DNA of 64,000 bases. Source: Arthrinium phaeospermum. Taxonomy: Eukaryota > Ascomycota > Sordariomycetes > Amphisphaeriales > Apiosporaceae. Shown here piece by piece: positions 32,525 to 43,902 of this stretch. Position 1 is the stretch's first letter; the number at the start of each line of letters is the position of its first letter. The notes beneath the pieces are model-generated. The model did no database searches. It saw only the letters and a list, made by a program, of their open reading frames with translations, and was not told the origin of the DNA. The DNA lies in the NCBI GenBank assembly GCA_006503535.1, contig QYRS01000008.1, forward strand, positions 2,170,001 to 2,234,000. The letters run 5' to 3'. Made by a program: the position numbers and the translations under genes.

Positions 32525-35500
32525 ATGTCGCAGGAATACCTCACGAGGTTTGACCGGCCCTTGCCTGAGCCGCCGTCTAACAGGGCTTCCGAGATCTTTT
32601 ACGACTCGTTTGAAGACTACAGGGCCTTCGAACACGCTCACAGGATAATAATGGCCGAGGAAGCCGCCCATGAGAAGGTGCCGGGGGACATCGCGGCGGA
32701 GAACGAGAAGCAGCTGACCGATGGAGCACGCTCTAATCGCAACTCCAGTCGGGGTGACTCGGAGAAGACAGGGCGGCACCTGGCCAAGGCCGACTCCAAG
32801 ACCGTCCAGGCTGCCAAAGAAGAGGACAGCGATCCGTTCAGGAATCTCCCACCTCACGAGGCTCAGATTCTGCGGAGGCAAATAGTGACGGACGAGGTCA
32901 AAGCCGGCGTCGGCATCCTGTATCGGTATGCCGATAAGTGGGATCTCACCATCATGTTCGTCAGTTCTATATGTGCCATCGGTGGTGGTGCTGCGCTGCC
33001 TCTTATGACGGTCATTTTCGGAAACCTGCAGGGGACTTTCCAGGGCTACTTTCTTGGACAGGTCACCTACGAAGCGTATATGGACGAAATGACCTCGCTG
33101 GTTCTCTACTTCATCTACTTGGCTATCGGAGAATTCGTCACCATCTACGTCGCCACTGTCGGTTTCATCTACACGGGCGAGCACGTCAGCGCCAAGATTC
33201 GCGAGCACTACCTCGAGAGCTGCATGAAGCAGAATATCGGCTACTTCGACAAGCTTGGTGCTGGCGAGGTTACTACTCGGATTACGGCAGACACCAACTT
33301 GATTCAAGATGGTATTTCCGAGAAGGTCGGCCTGACGCTGACGGCCGTGGCTACTTTCGTGTCGGCCTTTGTCATTGGCTTCATCGAGTACTGGAAGCTG
33401 ACCCTGATTCTGCTGTCGACTGTGGTTGCGCTCATGCTTGTTATGGGCACCGGATCTCAGTTCATCATCAAGTACAACAAGCACTCCATTCAAGCATATG
33501 CGCTCGGTGGTAGTGTGGCGGACGAGGTCCTTAGCTCGATCCGCAACGCCGTCGCTTTCGGCACACAAGATCGCCTTGCCAAGCAATACGACACGCACCT
33601 GATCCGAGCCGAGCGCTACGGCTTCAAGGTCAAGGCAACCATCGCTTGTATGGTGGCCGGTATGATGTGGGTGCTGTATATGAACTACGGTCTGTCCTTC
33701 TGGGTCGGAAGTCAGTTCCTGATCGACGGAGCCGTGCCCCTCTCCAAGATCCTCATCATTATGATGTCCGTTATGATTGGCGCTTTCAACCTCGGAAACG
33801 TTGCACCTAACATCCAGGCCTTCGGCACGGCTGTTGCGGCTGCTGTCAAGATCTACAACACCATCGACCGTATCTCTCCTTTGGATCCTACCACCGATGC
33901 TGGCGAAAAGCTGGACCACGTTGTGGGTACTATCCGTCTGGAAAATATCAAGCATATCTACCCGTCTCGTCCCGACGTTGTTGTCATGGACGACGTGTCG
34001 CTGGAGATCCCTGCCGGCAAAACGACCGCCTTAGTTGGAGCGTCTGGATCCGGCAAGAGTACCATCGTCGGCCTTGTCGAGCGCTTCTATGACCCTGTTG
34101 GTGGCTCCGTCTACCTCGATGGGCACGACATCAGCACTTTGAACCTGAGGTGGCTTCGCCAGAACATCGCTCTGGTCAGCCAGGAACCCACCCTTTTCGG
34201 AACTACCATCTACGGCAACATCAAGCACGGTTTGATCGGCACCCAGCATGAGCACGAAAGCGACGAGGTCCACAAGGAACTCATCATCGAAGCTGCGAAG
34301 AAGGCCAATGCTCACGATTTCATTTCCGGTCTTCCTGAAGGCTATGAGACCAACGTTGGAGAACGGGGTTTCCTCCTCTCTGGTGGACAGAAGCAACGTA
34401 TTGCCATCGCTAGAGCCATTGTTTCCGATCCTAAGATTCTCCTGCTCGACGAAGCTACCAGTGCGCTTGATACCAAGTCTGAAGGCGTCGTGCAAGCTGC
34501 CCTGGAAGTCGCTGCCGAGGGTCGTACCACTATCACCATTGCCCACCGCCTGTCTACGATCCGAGATGCGCATAACATTGTGGTCATGTCCCGAGGAAAG
34601 ATTATCGAGCAAGGCACACACAGTGCCCTTCTCGAGAAGCAAGGTGCCTACTTTAGCCTGGTTAATGCTCAGAACATCGCCGCGGTCAATGAACTCTCGG
34701 CTGAGGAACAGGAGGCATTGGACGAAGAAGAGGAGACTCTCATCCGCAAAGCGTCTGTCAGGAACGGTGACTACGTGGAAGACCCCGATGACAACATTCG
34801 GGAGAAACTGAACCGATCCAACACTCAAGCTTCAGCCTCGAGCAGGGTCCTCAAGGGCCGCCAGACCGCCGAGGTGGAGCAAAAGTACAGCTTGTGGACA
34901 CTCATCAGCCTGATCGCTTCTTTCAACCGCGAGGAGACGAAACTCATGCTCTGGGGTTGCTTCTGGGCTATCATCTGCGGTGGCGGCAACCCAACTCAGG
35001 CCTACTTCTTCGCCAAGCAGATCATGGTTCTCGGTGTTCCTCTCAACCCTGCGACTGATGGCCAGCTCAAGAAGGACAGTGACTTCTGGAGTGCCATGTA
35101 TCTGATGCTGGCTTTCGTCCAACTCATTGCGTTCATTGCCCAAGGAGTTGCCTTTGCCAGATGCTCCGAGCGTCTTATTCATAGAGTCCGTGATCGTGCA
35201 TTCCGCACCCTACTTCGACAAGACATTGCCTTCTTCGACAAGGATTCCAACACCGCCGGAGCTTTGACGTCTTTCCTTTCGACTGAGACGACCCACGTTG
35301 CTGGCATCAGCGGTGTTACTCTGGGTACTCTGCTCATGGTCAGCACCACGCTCGTGGCTGCCCTTGTCCTCGCCCTTGCCATTGGCTGGAAGCTGTCTCT
35401 GGTCTGCATTGCGACTATTCCCGTGCTTCTGGGCTGTGGTTTCTTCCGGTTCTACATGCTCGCCCACTTCCAGCGTCGCTCGAAGACTGCCTATGAGCAG

Positions 35501-36664
35501 TCCGCATCATATGCTTCCGAGGCTATCTCTGCCATCCGAACAGTTGCCTCTCTGACCCGAGAGCAGGACGTCCTGGTCCAATACCAAACCGCCCTGGCTG
35601 CCCAGCAGCGTGCCAGTTTGATGTCCATTCTTAAGTCCAGTATTCTGTATGCGGCGTCCCAGTCGCTTCTGTTCCTGGCTTTCGCTCTTGGATTCTGGTA
35701 CGGAGGAACTCTGATCGGCAAGCACGAATACGACATGTTCCAGTTCTTCGTCTGTTTCTCGGCTATCATTTTCGGCGCTCAATCAGCTGGATCCGTTTTC
35801 TCCTTCGCTCCCGACATGGGTAAGGCGCACCAGGCCGCTGCTGAGCTCAAGGCTCTGTTCGACAGGAAGCCCGTCGTCGACACCTGGTCCACCGATGGTG
35901 AGCGTCTCGAGTCTGTGGATGGCACCATTGAGTTCCGTGACGTTCACTTCCGGTACCCTACGCGCCCTGAGCAGCCCGTCCTACGAGGCCTGAACCTTAC
36001 CGTCAAGCCCGGCCAGTACGTGGCATTGGTTGGTGCTTCTGGCTGCGGTAAGAGTACGACAATTGCTCTGCTCGAGCGCTTCTACGACCCGATTGTCGGC
36101 GGCGTATACATCGACGGCAAGGAAATCAGCAGCCTGAATGTCAACGAGTACCGCTCGTTCATTGCGCTCGTGTCTCAGGAACCCACTCTCTACCAAGGCT
36201 CCATTAAGGAGAACATCCTTCTTGGCGCCAACCACGAGGTTACGGATGAGGCGGTGGAGTTCGCCTGCAAGGAGGCCAACATTTACGACTTCATCATGTC
36301 TCTACCCGACGGTTTCAACACGGTGGTCGGCAGCAAGGGAACCCTCCTGTCCGGTGGCCAGAAGCAGCGTATCGCCATTGCGCGTGCGCTGATCCGCGAC
36401 CCCAAGATCCTGCTGCTCGACGAGGCCACGTCCGCGCTCGACTCCGAGTCGGAACACGTCGTCCAGGCGGCGCTCGACAAGGCCGCCAAGGGCCGTACCA
36501 CCATCGCCGTGGCCCACCGCCTCAGCACCATCCAGCGCGCCGACATCATCTACGTCTTCGACCAGGGCCGCATCGTCGAGGAGGGTACGCACTCGGACCT
36601 GATGCGCAAGAACGGCCGGTACGCCGAGCTGGTCAACCTGCAGAGTCTGGAGAAGAACCGATAA
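32525..36664 (+). CDS. ABCB/MDR-type multidrug exporter (full transporter)
   Basis: Intronless, 1379 aa from MSQEYLTRF. Layout TMD1-NBD1-TMD2-NBD2, the P-glycoprotein arrangement of fungal Pmd1/Mdr1/AtrD proteins, which use ATP to pump hydrophobic compounds out across the plasma membrane. NBD1: Walker A GASGSGKS at 505-512, LSGGQ at 618-622, Walker B LLLDEA with D642. NBD2: Walker A GASGCGKS at 1170-1177, LSGGQ at 1275-1279, Walker B with D1299. Both sites keep consensus residues, so both are predicted to hydrolyse ATP. The N-terminal 130 residues are charged and cytosolic. The start at 32525 is chosen for its GACCATGTC context and normal family length; the ATG at 32393 adds 44 unlikely residues (CCCC run). 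No biosynthetic genes are adjacent, so a housekeeping or stress role is as likely as self-resistance. Confidence 0.96.
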   Translation: MSQEYLTRFDRPLPEPPSNRASEIFYDSFEDYRAFEHAHRIIMAEEAAHEKVPGDIAAENEKQLTDGARSNRNSSRGDSEKTGRHLAKADSKTVQAAKEEDSDPFRNLPPHEAQILRRQIVTDEVKAGVGILYRYADKWDLTIMFVSSICAIGGGAALPLMTVIFGNLQGTFQGYFLGQVTYEAYMDEMTSLVLYFIYLAIGEFVTIYVATVGFIYTGEHVSAKIREHYLESCMKQNIGYFDKLGAGEVTTRITADTNLIQDGISEKVGLTLTAVATFVSAFVIGFIEYWKLTLILLSTVVALMLVMGTGSQFIIKYNKHSIQAYALGGSVADEVLSSIRNAVAFGTQDRLAKQYDTHLIRAERYGFKVKATIACMVAGMMWVLYMNYGLSFWVGSQFLIDGAVPLSKILIIMMSVMIGAFNLGNVAPNIQAFGTAVAAAVKIYNTIDRISPLDPTTDAGEKLDHVVGTIRLENIKHIYPSRPDVVVMDDVSLEIPAGKTTALVGASGSGKSTIVGLVERFYDPVGGSVYLDGHDISTLNLRWLRQNIALVSQEPTLFGTTIYGNIKHGLIGTQHEHESDEVHKELIIEAAKKANAHDFISGLPEGYETNVGERGFLLSGGQKQRIAIARAIVSDPKILLLDEATSALDTKSEGVVQAALEVAAEGRTTITIAHRLSTIRDAHNIVVMSRGKIIEQGTHSALLEKQGAYFSLVNAQNIAAVNELSAEEQEALDEEEETLIRKASVRNGDYVEDPDDNIREKLNRSNTQASASSRVLKGRQTAEVEQKYSLWTLISLIASFNREETKLMLWGCFWAIICGGGNPTQAYFFAKQIMVLGVPLNPATDGQLKKDSDFWSAMYLMLAFVQLIAFIAQGVAFARCSERLIHRVRDRAFRTLLRQDIAFFDKDSNTAGALTSFLSTETTHVAGISGVTLGTLLMVSTTLVAALVLALAIGWKLSLVCIATIPVLLGCGFFRFYMLAHFQRRSKTAYEQSASYASEAISAIRTVASLTREQDVLVQYQTALAAQQRASLMSILKSSILYAASQSLLFLAFALGFWYGGTLIGKHEYDMFQFFVCFSAIIFGAQSAGSVFSFAPDMGKAHQAAAELKALFDRKPVVDTWSTDGERLESVDGTIEFRDVHFRYPTRPEQPVLRGLNLTVKPGQYVALVGASGCGKSTTIALLERFYDPIVGGVYIDGKEISSLNVNEYRSFIALVSQEPTLYQGSIKENILLGANHEVTDEAVEFACKEANIYDFIMSLPDGFNTVVGSKGTLLSGGQKQRIAIARALIRDPKILLLDEATSALDSESEHVVQAALDKAAKGRTTIAVAHRLSTIQRADIIYVFDQGRIVEEGTHSDLMRKNGRYAELVNLQSLEKNR

Positions 36665-39600
36665 AAAAGGAGTTTCTTTCTCTTCACATTTGCGTTTTTT
36701 TTTTTTCCTGCTTTAGATGATATTTCCCCGCTTAGAGCGTATTTGCATGATTTCCCCAAGAATTGAATTTCTACGATAGACAAAGTCTGATGGCGACTTA
36801 TGGACACATGGAAATGAGAGGGAGATGGATTCCTCATCACACACTGGTATGAATGAGGAAAGGAAGGGGGAGATTGCATCATCGACGGCGTTCGTGGCAT
36901 GATTGATACTCTAGATTTCAGTCGGTTCTTTTTTTCCCCGAAGCAATTTCGAGGTCCGGTCAAGGAATACTTGTGCCGTGATAGCAGGTCCAGTCTACTG
37001 GAGGGAATGGTCATTCCAAATATTTCTTATGTGTTGTCGTTGTCGTTCGCACACTCACATGCTCTTACTGCTTGCTCGCTTGTTTGCAATGGCGAGGCTA
37101 CACACACACACACCTCTTGTATATAGATATTGTAATCGAAAAAAAGGCCATTCGCTCTCTCGCTCTATCTGTTCCTCTCTTACGGTGATGGTGGTTGGTA
37201 TGCTGTTGATGTTGGGGCTCAGGACAGGCGACGATTAGTCAGCTCATACGTGAAGTCCGTTAAAGTGTCATTTGACGACGAAGCTTCTCGTGGGCCATGT
37301 TCTTGCACTTGATCTCGTTGGGTGAAAAGGGGGGAACAGATATGGTGTGTCCCAGAAAACCACTGTCCAGCGGACGCACTGATTCAAACCAAAATCCAAC
37401 GGACCAGCTTCTTCCCAGGAAAATAAATTCAGTTACTTGAAACTATTCGGATTCGGTGGTAAATTATATCTGTAAGGGGCTCCTGATATATCCATGCTAC
37501 CCCATCCTGCTGCAACTCTGTGCCTTGCAAGAGGATTCATCGCGTGTTACCATGGACACGCAAGCATGCGACAAACAAGGATTTTTTTAACCCGACCTGC
37601 TTTTCGTTCCTTCGTATTATCGATCCTTTTGTTTGGGGAATAGATCGGCGGCTTCTAGACTTTGCGATCGACACTTTTCCGCACCCGCGCCGGGCTATGG
37701 CACATGGCGTTGTATTGTCGTACATATTCCATCCATGCTGTACGACGATAATGTCGCTGCTGACTGTAAATAGCCCGTAGGTAGCCAGTCTTTTTAGAAA
37801 ATATTCAGTGTCGGGTCAGTGATATCATTGTCCCATCTACATACATAAGCACCCTCAATAGTGCTGCTCTTTGCAGTATAGTAGTCAGTAGCAAGCGACT
37901 ATCAAAAAATCTGGACCGGCGCCGCCTGTAATTGTTTAAATTAGAAGCAAGGAAATGGACCGGCCGGGCGGGTTTTTCGGTTGGTGGACGATTTGGCCCT
38001 GGTGAGATGGATGATGACTCGAGCTGCATGCAGTGAAGCCCACCCAAACCGCCGCTGCAAGTCTTCTTACTTATTTTTTGCTTTATGCCGTGGTTTGCAT
38101 GAGAGAGATCCTGTTTAGATCCTCCACAAAAACGATTGCGCCCCAGAACTCTAATCGGCTTCGCTGCTACTTCCCCTGACCTTACCTTGCTGTCGGGACC
38201 GGCAGCTCAGATCCGGGGACAATTGTATGTGTATGTGTGTATGTATGTTTGTTTGTGCCAGCAACCACTACCGTACATCAGACATACAGGAACGGTGTGT
38301 GCTACGTATGTACAGAAAGCACCATTTCCAACGGAGCAATCAATAATGCAACAACCATCCCGTCGCAAGATCCAGCCAATCTGGCTATTTATTTGTTTAC
38401 GTACCACCCTCGAACCGACTGCCCACCCGATCGGCTAGGTTGGCCGGCCCTAGTAGGGCTTGGTTCGACATTAGACACCGTCGCCAGCTACCCGAAAGAA
38501 GAAAGCCAAGCGAAGGTTGACAGCAATCGCTATTCGCAATAGCGCCGCCCAAGGGCTACCAACAACGGCTAGGCCTTATCTGGACCTGTCGCTCGAACGC
38601 TTGTGTGCGGTGCCGCCCAAGTTAAGCCTCAATCAGTCAGATCGCGAATTGTGAACAAGACAGGCAGGCAACAGGGGGAAAGGGGGAAATTATTTCGCTT
38701 ATGCAGGCGGCAGGCGCCCAAGGAATTGCCCACACACATACATCAATTGGCTGGACTGGCTGACTGGACTTCAATGCCTACCATACTTAACCCACTTTGG
38801 TGCGTTGCCCCTCAGAGGGCCAAAAAGTCTCCGATGCGGTGTACTTGTACTGCCTGCTTTTGCACTGCAGCAGTGCAGTGGTGCAGTGGGCGCGATCCAT
38901 ACCTCCATTGATCCATTCGGCATCTCGCCCTGGTGTGCCTCCTTTTCGGAGTAAGAGACTCGAAGACTATCTGTCGTCAGTCCAGTCAGTCCCTGCGATC
39001 GATACCAATACGAGGGGGGCCAAGGCTAAAGGAATCCATCCTCGCATTGGCATTTGCACACCATCGTTTTTTTCGGCTTACACAAAATGCGGTCGCTCGG
39101 GTTTAGTGCCCAGGTAAGTGCCACCGCATCCTCTTTAGTAGTCTCACGACATTTGTCGCACACCGGACAAGCCAACAACAGCCACTCGCGTGGTCTATTC
39201 GCACCAAGGCTAATGGTTAATTGCGCCTACCTACCCTAACTCCTAAACTACTGCAAGGTACGGTGCGAGATCAATGGGCGTTGTGGGCCAGTCCGACTGT
39301 ATGTAAGGGGACCCTGTTTAGTCCATCTCGCGCGCGCATCGCCTTCGAAGTTCGGGGTGCAATCAGGATTCAGAACGGGCCTCTCTGCGAGCCATACCCA
39401 CGCGATTTGCCCAGGAACAGCGGCCAGGGCTGTCGAAAGTTGTTTCCCCTCCCCATCTTATTTGCCCGCTCTTTTATTTTCTCTCATTCATGCATCGGGG
39501 CCCAGATCTGGAGCAATTCAACAGAAGCCTGGAGAAAAATTGGACTTTGCGATCGGGGACATGCAACAATGTCTTGGACGCTCAGAACTCCCTGCAAAAC

Positions 39601-40997
39601 ATCGTTCAAGTGAACGGCGGGCATTCTTCGGGGGCGGCTCTTCATTCCTAGGCAACTTGATGCCGGCGAACTGGTGGAATGTTTCCCATTTCCAGGTCAT
39701 GACTGCCAGAGGGATTTGTGTGTTCTTGTAGGCAATACCTACCCTACATATGCATGGCGTCCTTTTCCGTCAGCCCTCTCCGAGTCGTGTTGCTCGAATC
39801 CCTACCGTATGCACGGGAGAGCAACGCTTGATTTTCCGATTTAGGCGAGGTGCAGCAGTGTGCATGTCCACCGTTTTGTCCCGGCGTTGCGCTTGATCCT
39901 ACCCTACCACGTCGCACACACTGTCCGTCCTGCCAACGGAGTGCTGGTTCTGTCTAGCTAGCCCCCATTGCCCGGCTCGCAGGCACGCTCGTTCTTGGTT
40001 GTTGGCGACGGGTGGGTGGGCAAAAGACAGGGTTGGGGGGCAGTGCCTCTCTCTTCTCTCCGTGTGTGTGTGCCATGGGGGGGAGGCGCGGCTAAGATTT
40101 TCTTTAATTAACCTGCCGATGGCAGACAGGCCTGACCTTGATTCCTTCCGGCATAGACAGCCAATGGCGGTGTCCAACTCCTCTTTGCCCACTGTCTCCC
40201 ACTCACTCGCTCGTCCAGTCGTTCGTTCGTTCGGTTCACTCCATTCTCTCGTTCTCCAGTCAGTCCATTGTTGTTGACCGTCCTGTCCTTCAAGTACACA
40301 CACATCTGGTGTCACCGCTACACCTCCGTCGCTCGCTTCTAAATAATAAACCCCCAACTTACCTACTTAATTCTACACGGGACTGGCCATAATTATCCCC
40401 CCTCGCACCCGCCCGCCGTTTTAATATCCTGTTTGCTTTGCTTTGCTTTGCGAACTCGTGGGACTTCGACGACGACTCCAAGAAAAGCTTGGCTTTGATT
40501 CTACTCGATCGGCTCAAGTGAGACATACATACCAGTCGTCATCTTGCCTTGCAGTCGCTTCGTCTCCATTACTCGCTACCGAGGACGTCGCTCATTGACG
40601 GAAAACGGATTTAACCATCGCGGTATCCATCGAGCTGAGAATCGAACCAGTGTGCGGGTCAGGCCATCCCAAGTCCCTCGCGGTTCGGGCCACCTGATAC
40701 AGCGGCGTGGCGATTGTTGGAGGTGCTCGTTCCCATTGGTGTCTCGGTCCTCGCCAGAACGCACTTAAACGGCGAGACTTGAACGGTGTTCGACAACACA
40801 TCAATAATATTTTGGGTCCTCTACCTCCGGACAAGAGCAGGCGTAATGCTGGCATGCTTCGCAAACGGTAGAGTTGCCGCTACGACTTGACGTTACTTTT
40901 TTGTTTCCACCCAGTCCGCAATATCTAGAGTGGCTCCCCCTCTACATACCCTTGCTCGACGTTTCAAGCTACCCGGGCCTTGGGATCCATCCGGGCA
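36665..40997. other. 4.3-kb intergenic region
   Basis: Begins with the ABC exporter 3' UTR (T-rich at 36697-36708) and ends with a long CT-rich leader of the DUF7729-type gene (from about 40160). It contains a TG-rich microsatellite (38224-38256) and a perfect inverted repeat TGCACTG-CAG-CAGTGCA (38861-38877). Short open frames lack protein features. Confidence 0.5.
38224..38256. repeat. TATG/TTTG microsatellite
   Basis: TGTATGTGTATGTGTGTATGT-like simple repeat in non-coding DNA. Confidence 0.75.
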
Positions 40998-42094
40998 ATG
41001 ATTTTCGCAAACACTCTTTGCTGGGTCTCCCTGACCACAGCTATATCACTACAGGCCGCCCATCAGTCCGCCGAGCTGTCGATCGTGGATCATCCGTCAT
41101 CGTCGTCCGACAGCGAGATATGGCAGCAGATCATGTCCGAGGAGGAATCAGCCCGTCGTCTACCGCGTAAAAGAGTCGCTGCACGAGCGGCCGCCGATCA
41201 AGGGCCGTCAACCGTCATCAGCATTCACGTGCCCACCTCCACTACATCTAAGCGAGCTGCGCCGACGCCCGCCGACGCCGCCTCAGGGCCGTTACCAAGC
41301 CCGATGGACAGCATGCCCGTGACCTTCTCGGATGATGCGTCGGGAAAATGCCCGGCCTTTATCCAGAGCTTTCTCGCCGACAATACGTTTAAGAGCTGCT
41401 ACCCGTTTTCGATGCTCTTACAGGTAAGTCTCACCACTCACTATGAGTCACCAACGGTTCCTCTCTGAACACCCGAGACTAAGACATGATGACGCAGGGG
41501 GGTTCAAATAGCTTTTTCGATGCTCAGAGGTCGCTAGTCAGCCTTACCCAGGTCCTCGACGCTTCGTGTAAGGCCGATGTCAAAATGTGCACGTCGTGGC
41601 TCGCCGACCTGACGGACCAATTCCAGCAAGATAGCAACTGCGGCGGCGAGCTTGCGAATGGGAATACGGTCGTGACGAAAGCGTTCGAGGGGCTCAAGGC
41701 CTACCAGCCCCTCTACAGTGCGACATGTCTCAAAGAGCCCAAGAGCCAGGCCTACTGCTACGCCTCTGCCGCGACGGACACGAAGGATTTCTCGAGCGTC
41801 TACCTCTACTACCTGCCCCTGAACAGGAGTATGCCGGACACGGCCACGCCCTCGTGCAATTGGTGCAACCAGCAAACCATGGGCATCTTCCAGTCCTTCA
41901 CCGCCAACCGGAAGTCGTCCATTGCCGCGACCTACGCGAGCGGGTCGGATATCATGAACAAGGCGTGCGGCCCCGAGTACGTCAACAGCACGCTTCCCGT
42001 GGCCACCGAGAACGCTGCCGTGGCCATGCAACAGACTCCTATCTTGGTGCTGTTTTCGCTCATGGTCATGGTCTTCTCCCATCTATTCCTCTAG
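40998..42094 (+). CDS. DUF7729-type secreted protein, probably GPI-anchored, 2 exons
   Basis: Exons 40998-41423 and 41498-42094, phase 0, give 340 aa. Residues 1-22 look like a signal peptide (MIFANTLCWVSLTTAISLQAA). A polar linker follows, then a Cys-rich domain beginning CPAFIQSFLADNTFKSCYPFSMLLQ-like (about 120-142), continuing with SFFDAQRSL, LDASC, MCTSWLADL, NCGGELANG, AYCYASA and CNWCNQQTMGIF. The last 20 residues are hydrophobic (TPILVLFSLMVMVFSHLFL) with no charged tail, as in a GPI-attachment signal. I recognise the domain pattern as the fungal DUF7729 group; function is unknown. It is expected at the plasma membrane or cell wall. Confidence 0.88.
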
Positions 42095-43902
42095 GCCGGG
42101 CGGCAATGCAGAGCCATGAGACATTGGCCATTGGGTCAACAGCAACATCAATAATATGGGACGGAGTTCAACAGGACAGGACGGCTGGATATACGGGGGT
42201 CGGATCTAAACTGGCCGGGAAGGACTCTGGGAAATGGATGACAACTTGGAGGGTTATATGATTTTACGGTTATGTCTTGGAATTTGTTCGATGGTTAAAA
42301 CTTCCTCCATCGAAGCGTTCGATACCCTCCCACGCGAGCAGAAACAAATGCTACTCTCTTGCTTTCTTCACCCTGAAGCAGTTGTCATATTGCTTTAATT
42401 TCTATTATCTTATTTTTATTTTTCTAATGTACACATGTACATACATACATACATATATATATATTCTCACACCGGACCTTGGAGCTCATGGCAAGGGGTG
42501 ACGGATGGACTAGGGGGCAAATTGCGAGGGAACTAGGAAAGCGTATATGGGGTTATGTGCCGACGCGACAGACGCCATGAATGGAATGGGCAAGGATAGA
42601 AGGAAACTAAGGCGGCCGCCGCCACCAAGGCTTGGAAGTGAGGAGGGAAGGAAACGTATCACGAACATGCCCGCTCGGGGGTGACATACTGGGATTAATA
42701 TATATTCTTACTCCTTGTCTATCTTGCCAGATCATGGCCATACGGTGATGATGATGGTGGTTGTGGTGGATGAGTCCCGGTGATTAGGTACTACCTACTC
42801 GACGCTCAAACTCCCTATTACTGGCATCACGCTCCGCAATGCGTGTTTGGGCATCTACGGGGAGCTACTACTTACTATTCTTGGGGAGGGGTATCATCTC
42901 CGTACGTAGATTGAATCTCCGCATCCGCCGATTGCAACTGCGCAATATCAATCAACAGGCCGTCGTCATTCATGCCTACCAATCTTTTCTTTTGGTTTCA
43001 TTTCCCCTCCCCAGTACTTGACAAGCAGAGGAATCGTGAGGGAAAAGAAACTCAATTGTCCATCCACTTGAAACGCGAAAAGGAATCATACGTGACGTGA
43101 CAGCGTGCCATTTCATCAACGGGACAGATGGACGGGAGCACATGGATAAAGACAAAGAAAAGAAATAAGACCTAGTTCGAGTTTTTACCAGGAATCAGCA
43201 GCGGGCCAGGCCGCGTGGATTGACTCGCTTGGTCAATAACAAAAAAGTCAGTGTTTATATAAACATCCCCGGCTATAGTTTCTCTCTTAGTTGCTTCCAG
43301 ACCCCCTCCGCAAGCGAGATGTTTCAGAAACGCCCCCGAATGAATCGAACAAAAGCGGGCGGGATCGATCGGTAGGTGGGTGGAAACGAAACAGTGGTCA
43401 GTGAGACCCGTTATATGTCGCTCGTCTCTGATATAGGTCCTCTTCATCTCGGAAGCTGGGATGGGCGATTCGTGTTGTATGATGCTGATGTGCCATTGCT
43501 ACCACCTTTGAACCTTTTGCTGCAGTCAATTACTAATGAGTGAGGAATTGCACGTAAGGCCTTTTCTGCGACTCACCTCTGCCGAGAGTTATTCCAGTGC
43601 ACCGTTGGTAATAGTGATGGGTTACCTAGCATATCAACAGTATAGCAATGCTTAAACTTTAATTTCTCCCTTATAACATTGGAAGTATATGTAAGATACA
43701 AGGTTGGGATTTACTATACAACGTTTTCCCGCCCTTAACTTTTGGGCAGTGTCCCCTCTTAAAGGGGCGAATCTATAGATGCCGTAAGGTATGAGAGGGT
43801 ATATACACATGGGCGAGCCGTTAGAGGCACCGTGAATCTATTTCAGCCCATAGCCCAAGCTCCCATCGCCAATCGTGACTTGAACATATTCGATTCGATC
43901 AA
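42095..43902. other. Convergent intergenic region (DUF7729-type / Gpi13)
   Basis: 1.8 kb with both 3' UTRs. It contains an ACAT/TA simple repeat at 42437-42465 and several AT-rich tracts. No gene was recognised. Confidence 0.5.
42437..42465. repeat. (ACAT)n(AT)n microsatellite
   Basis: ACATACATACATACAT followed by an AT run, about 340 nt past the stop of the DUF7729-type gene and possibly within its 3' UTR. Confidence 0.8.

Noticed and set aside
32501..33955. 484-codon minus-strand open frame within the ABC exporter
   Set aside because: Antisense of TMD1/NBD1 coding sequence with no motif of its own.
32525..36664. ABC exporter as part of a secondary-metabolite cluster
   Set aside because: No synthase, tailoring enzyme or pathway-specific regulator lies within 10 kb on either side; neighbours are SARAF-like and DUF7729-type genes.
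40600..40680. tRNA-like GAATCGAACC on the minus strand
   Set aside because: The flanking bases do not form a T stem and there is no D-arm or acceptor partner.
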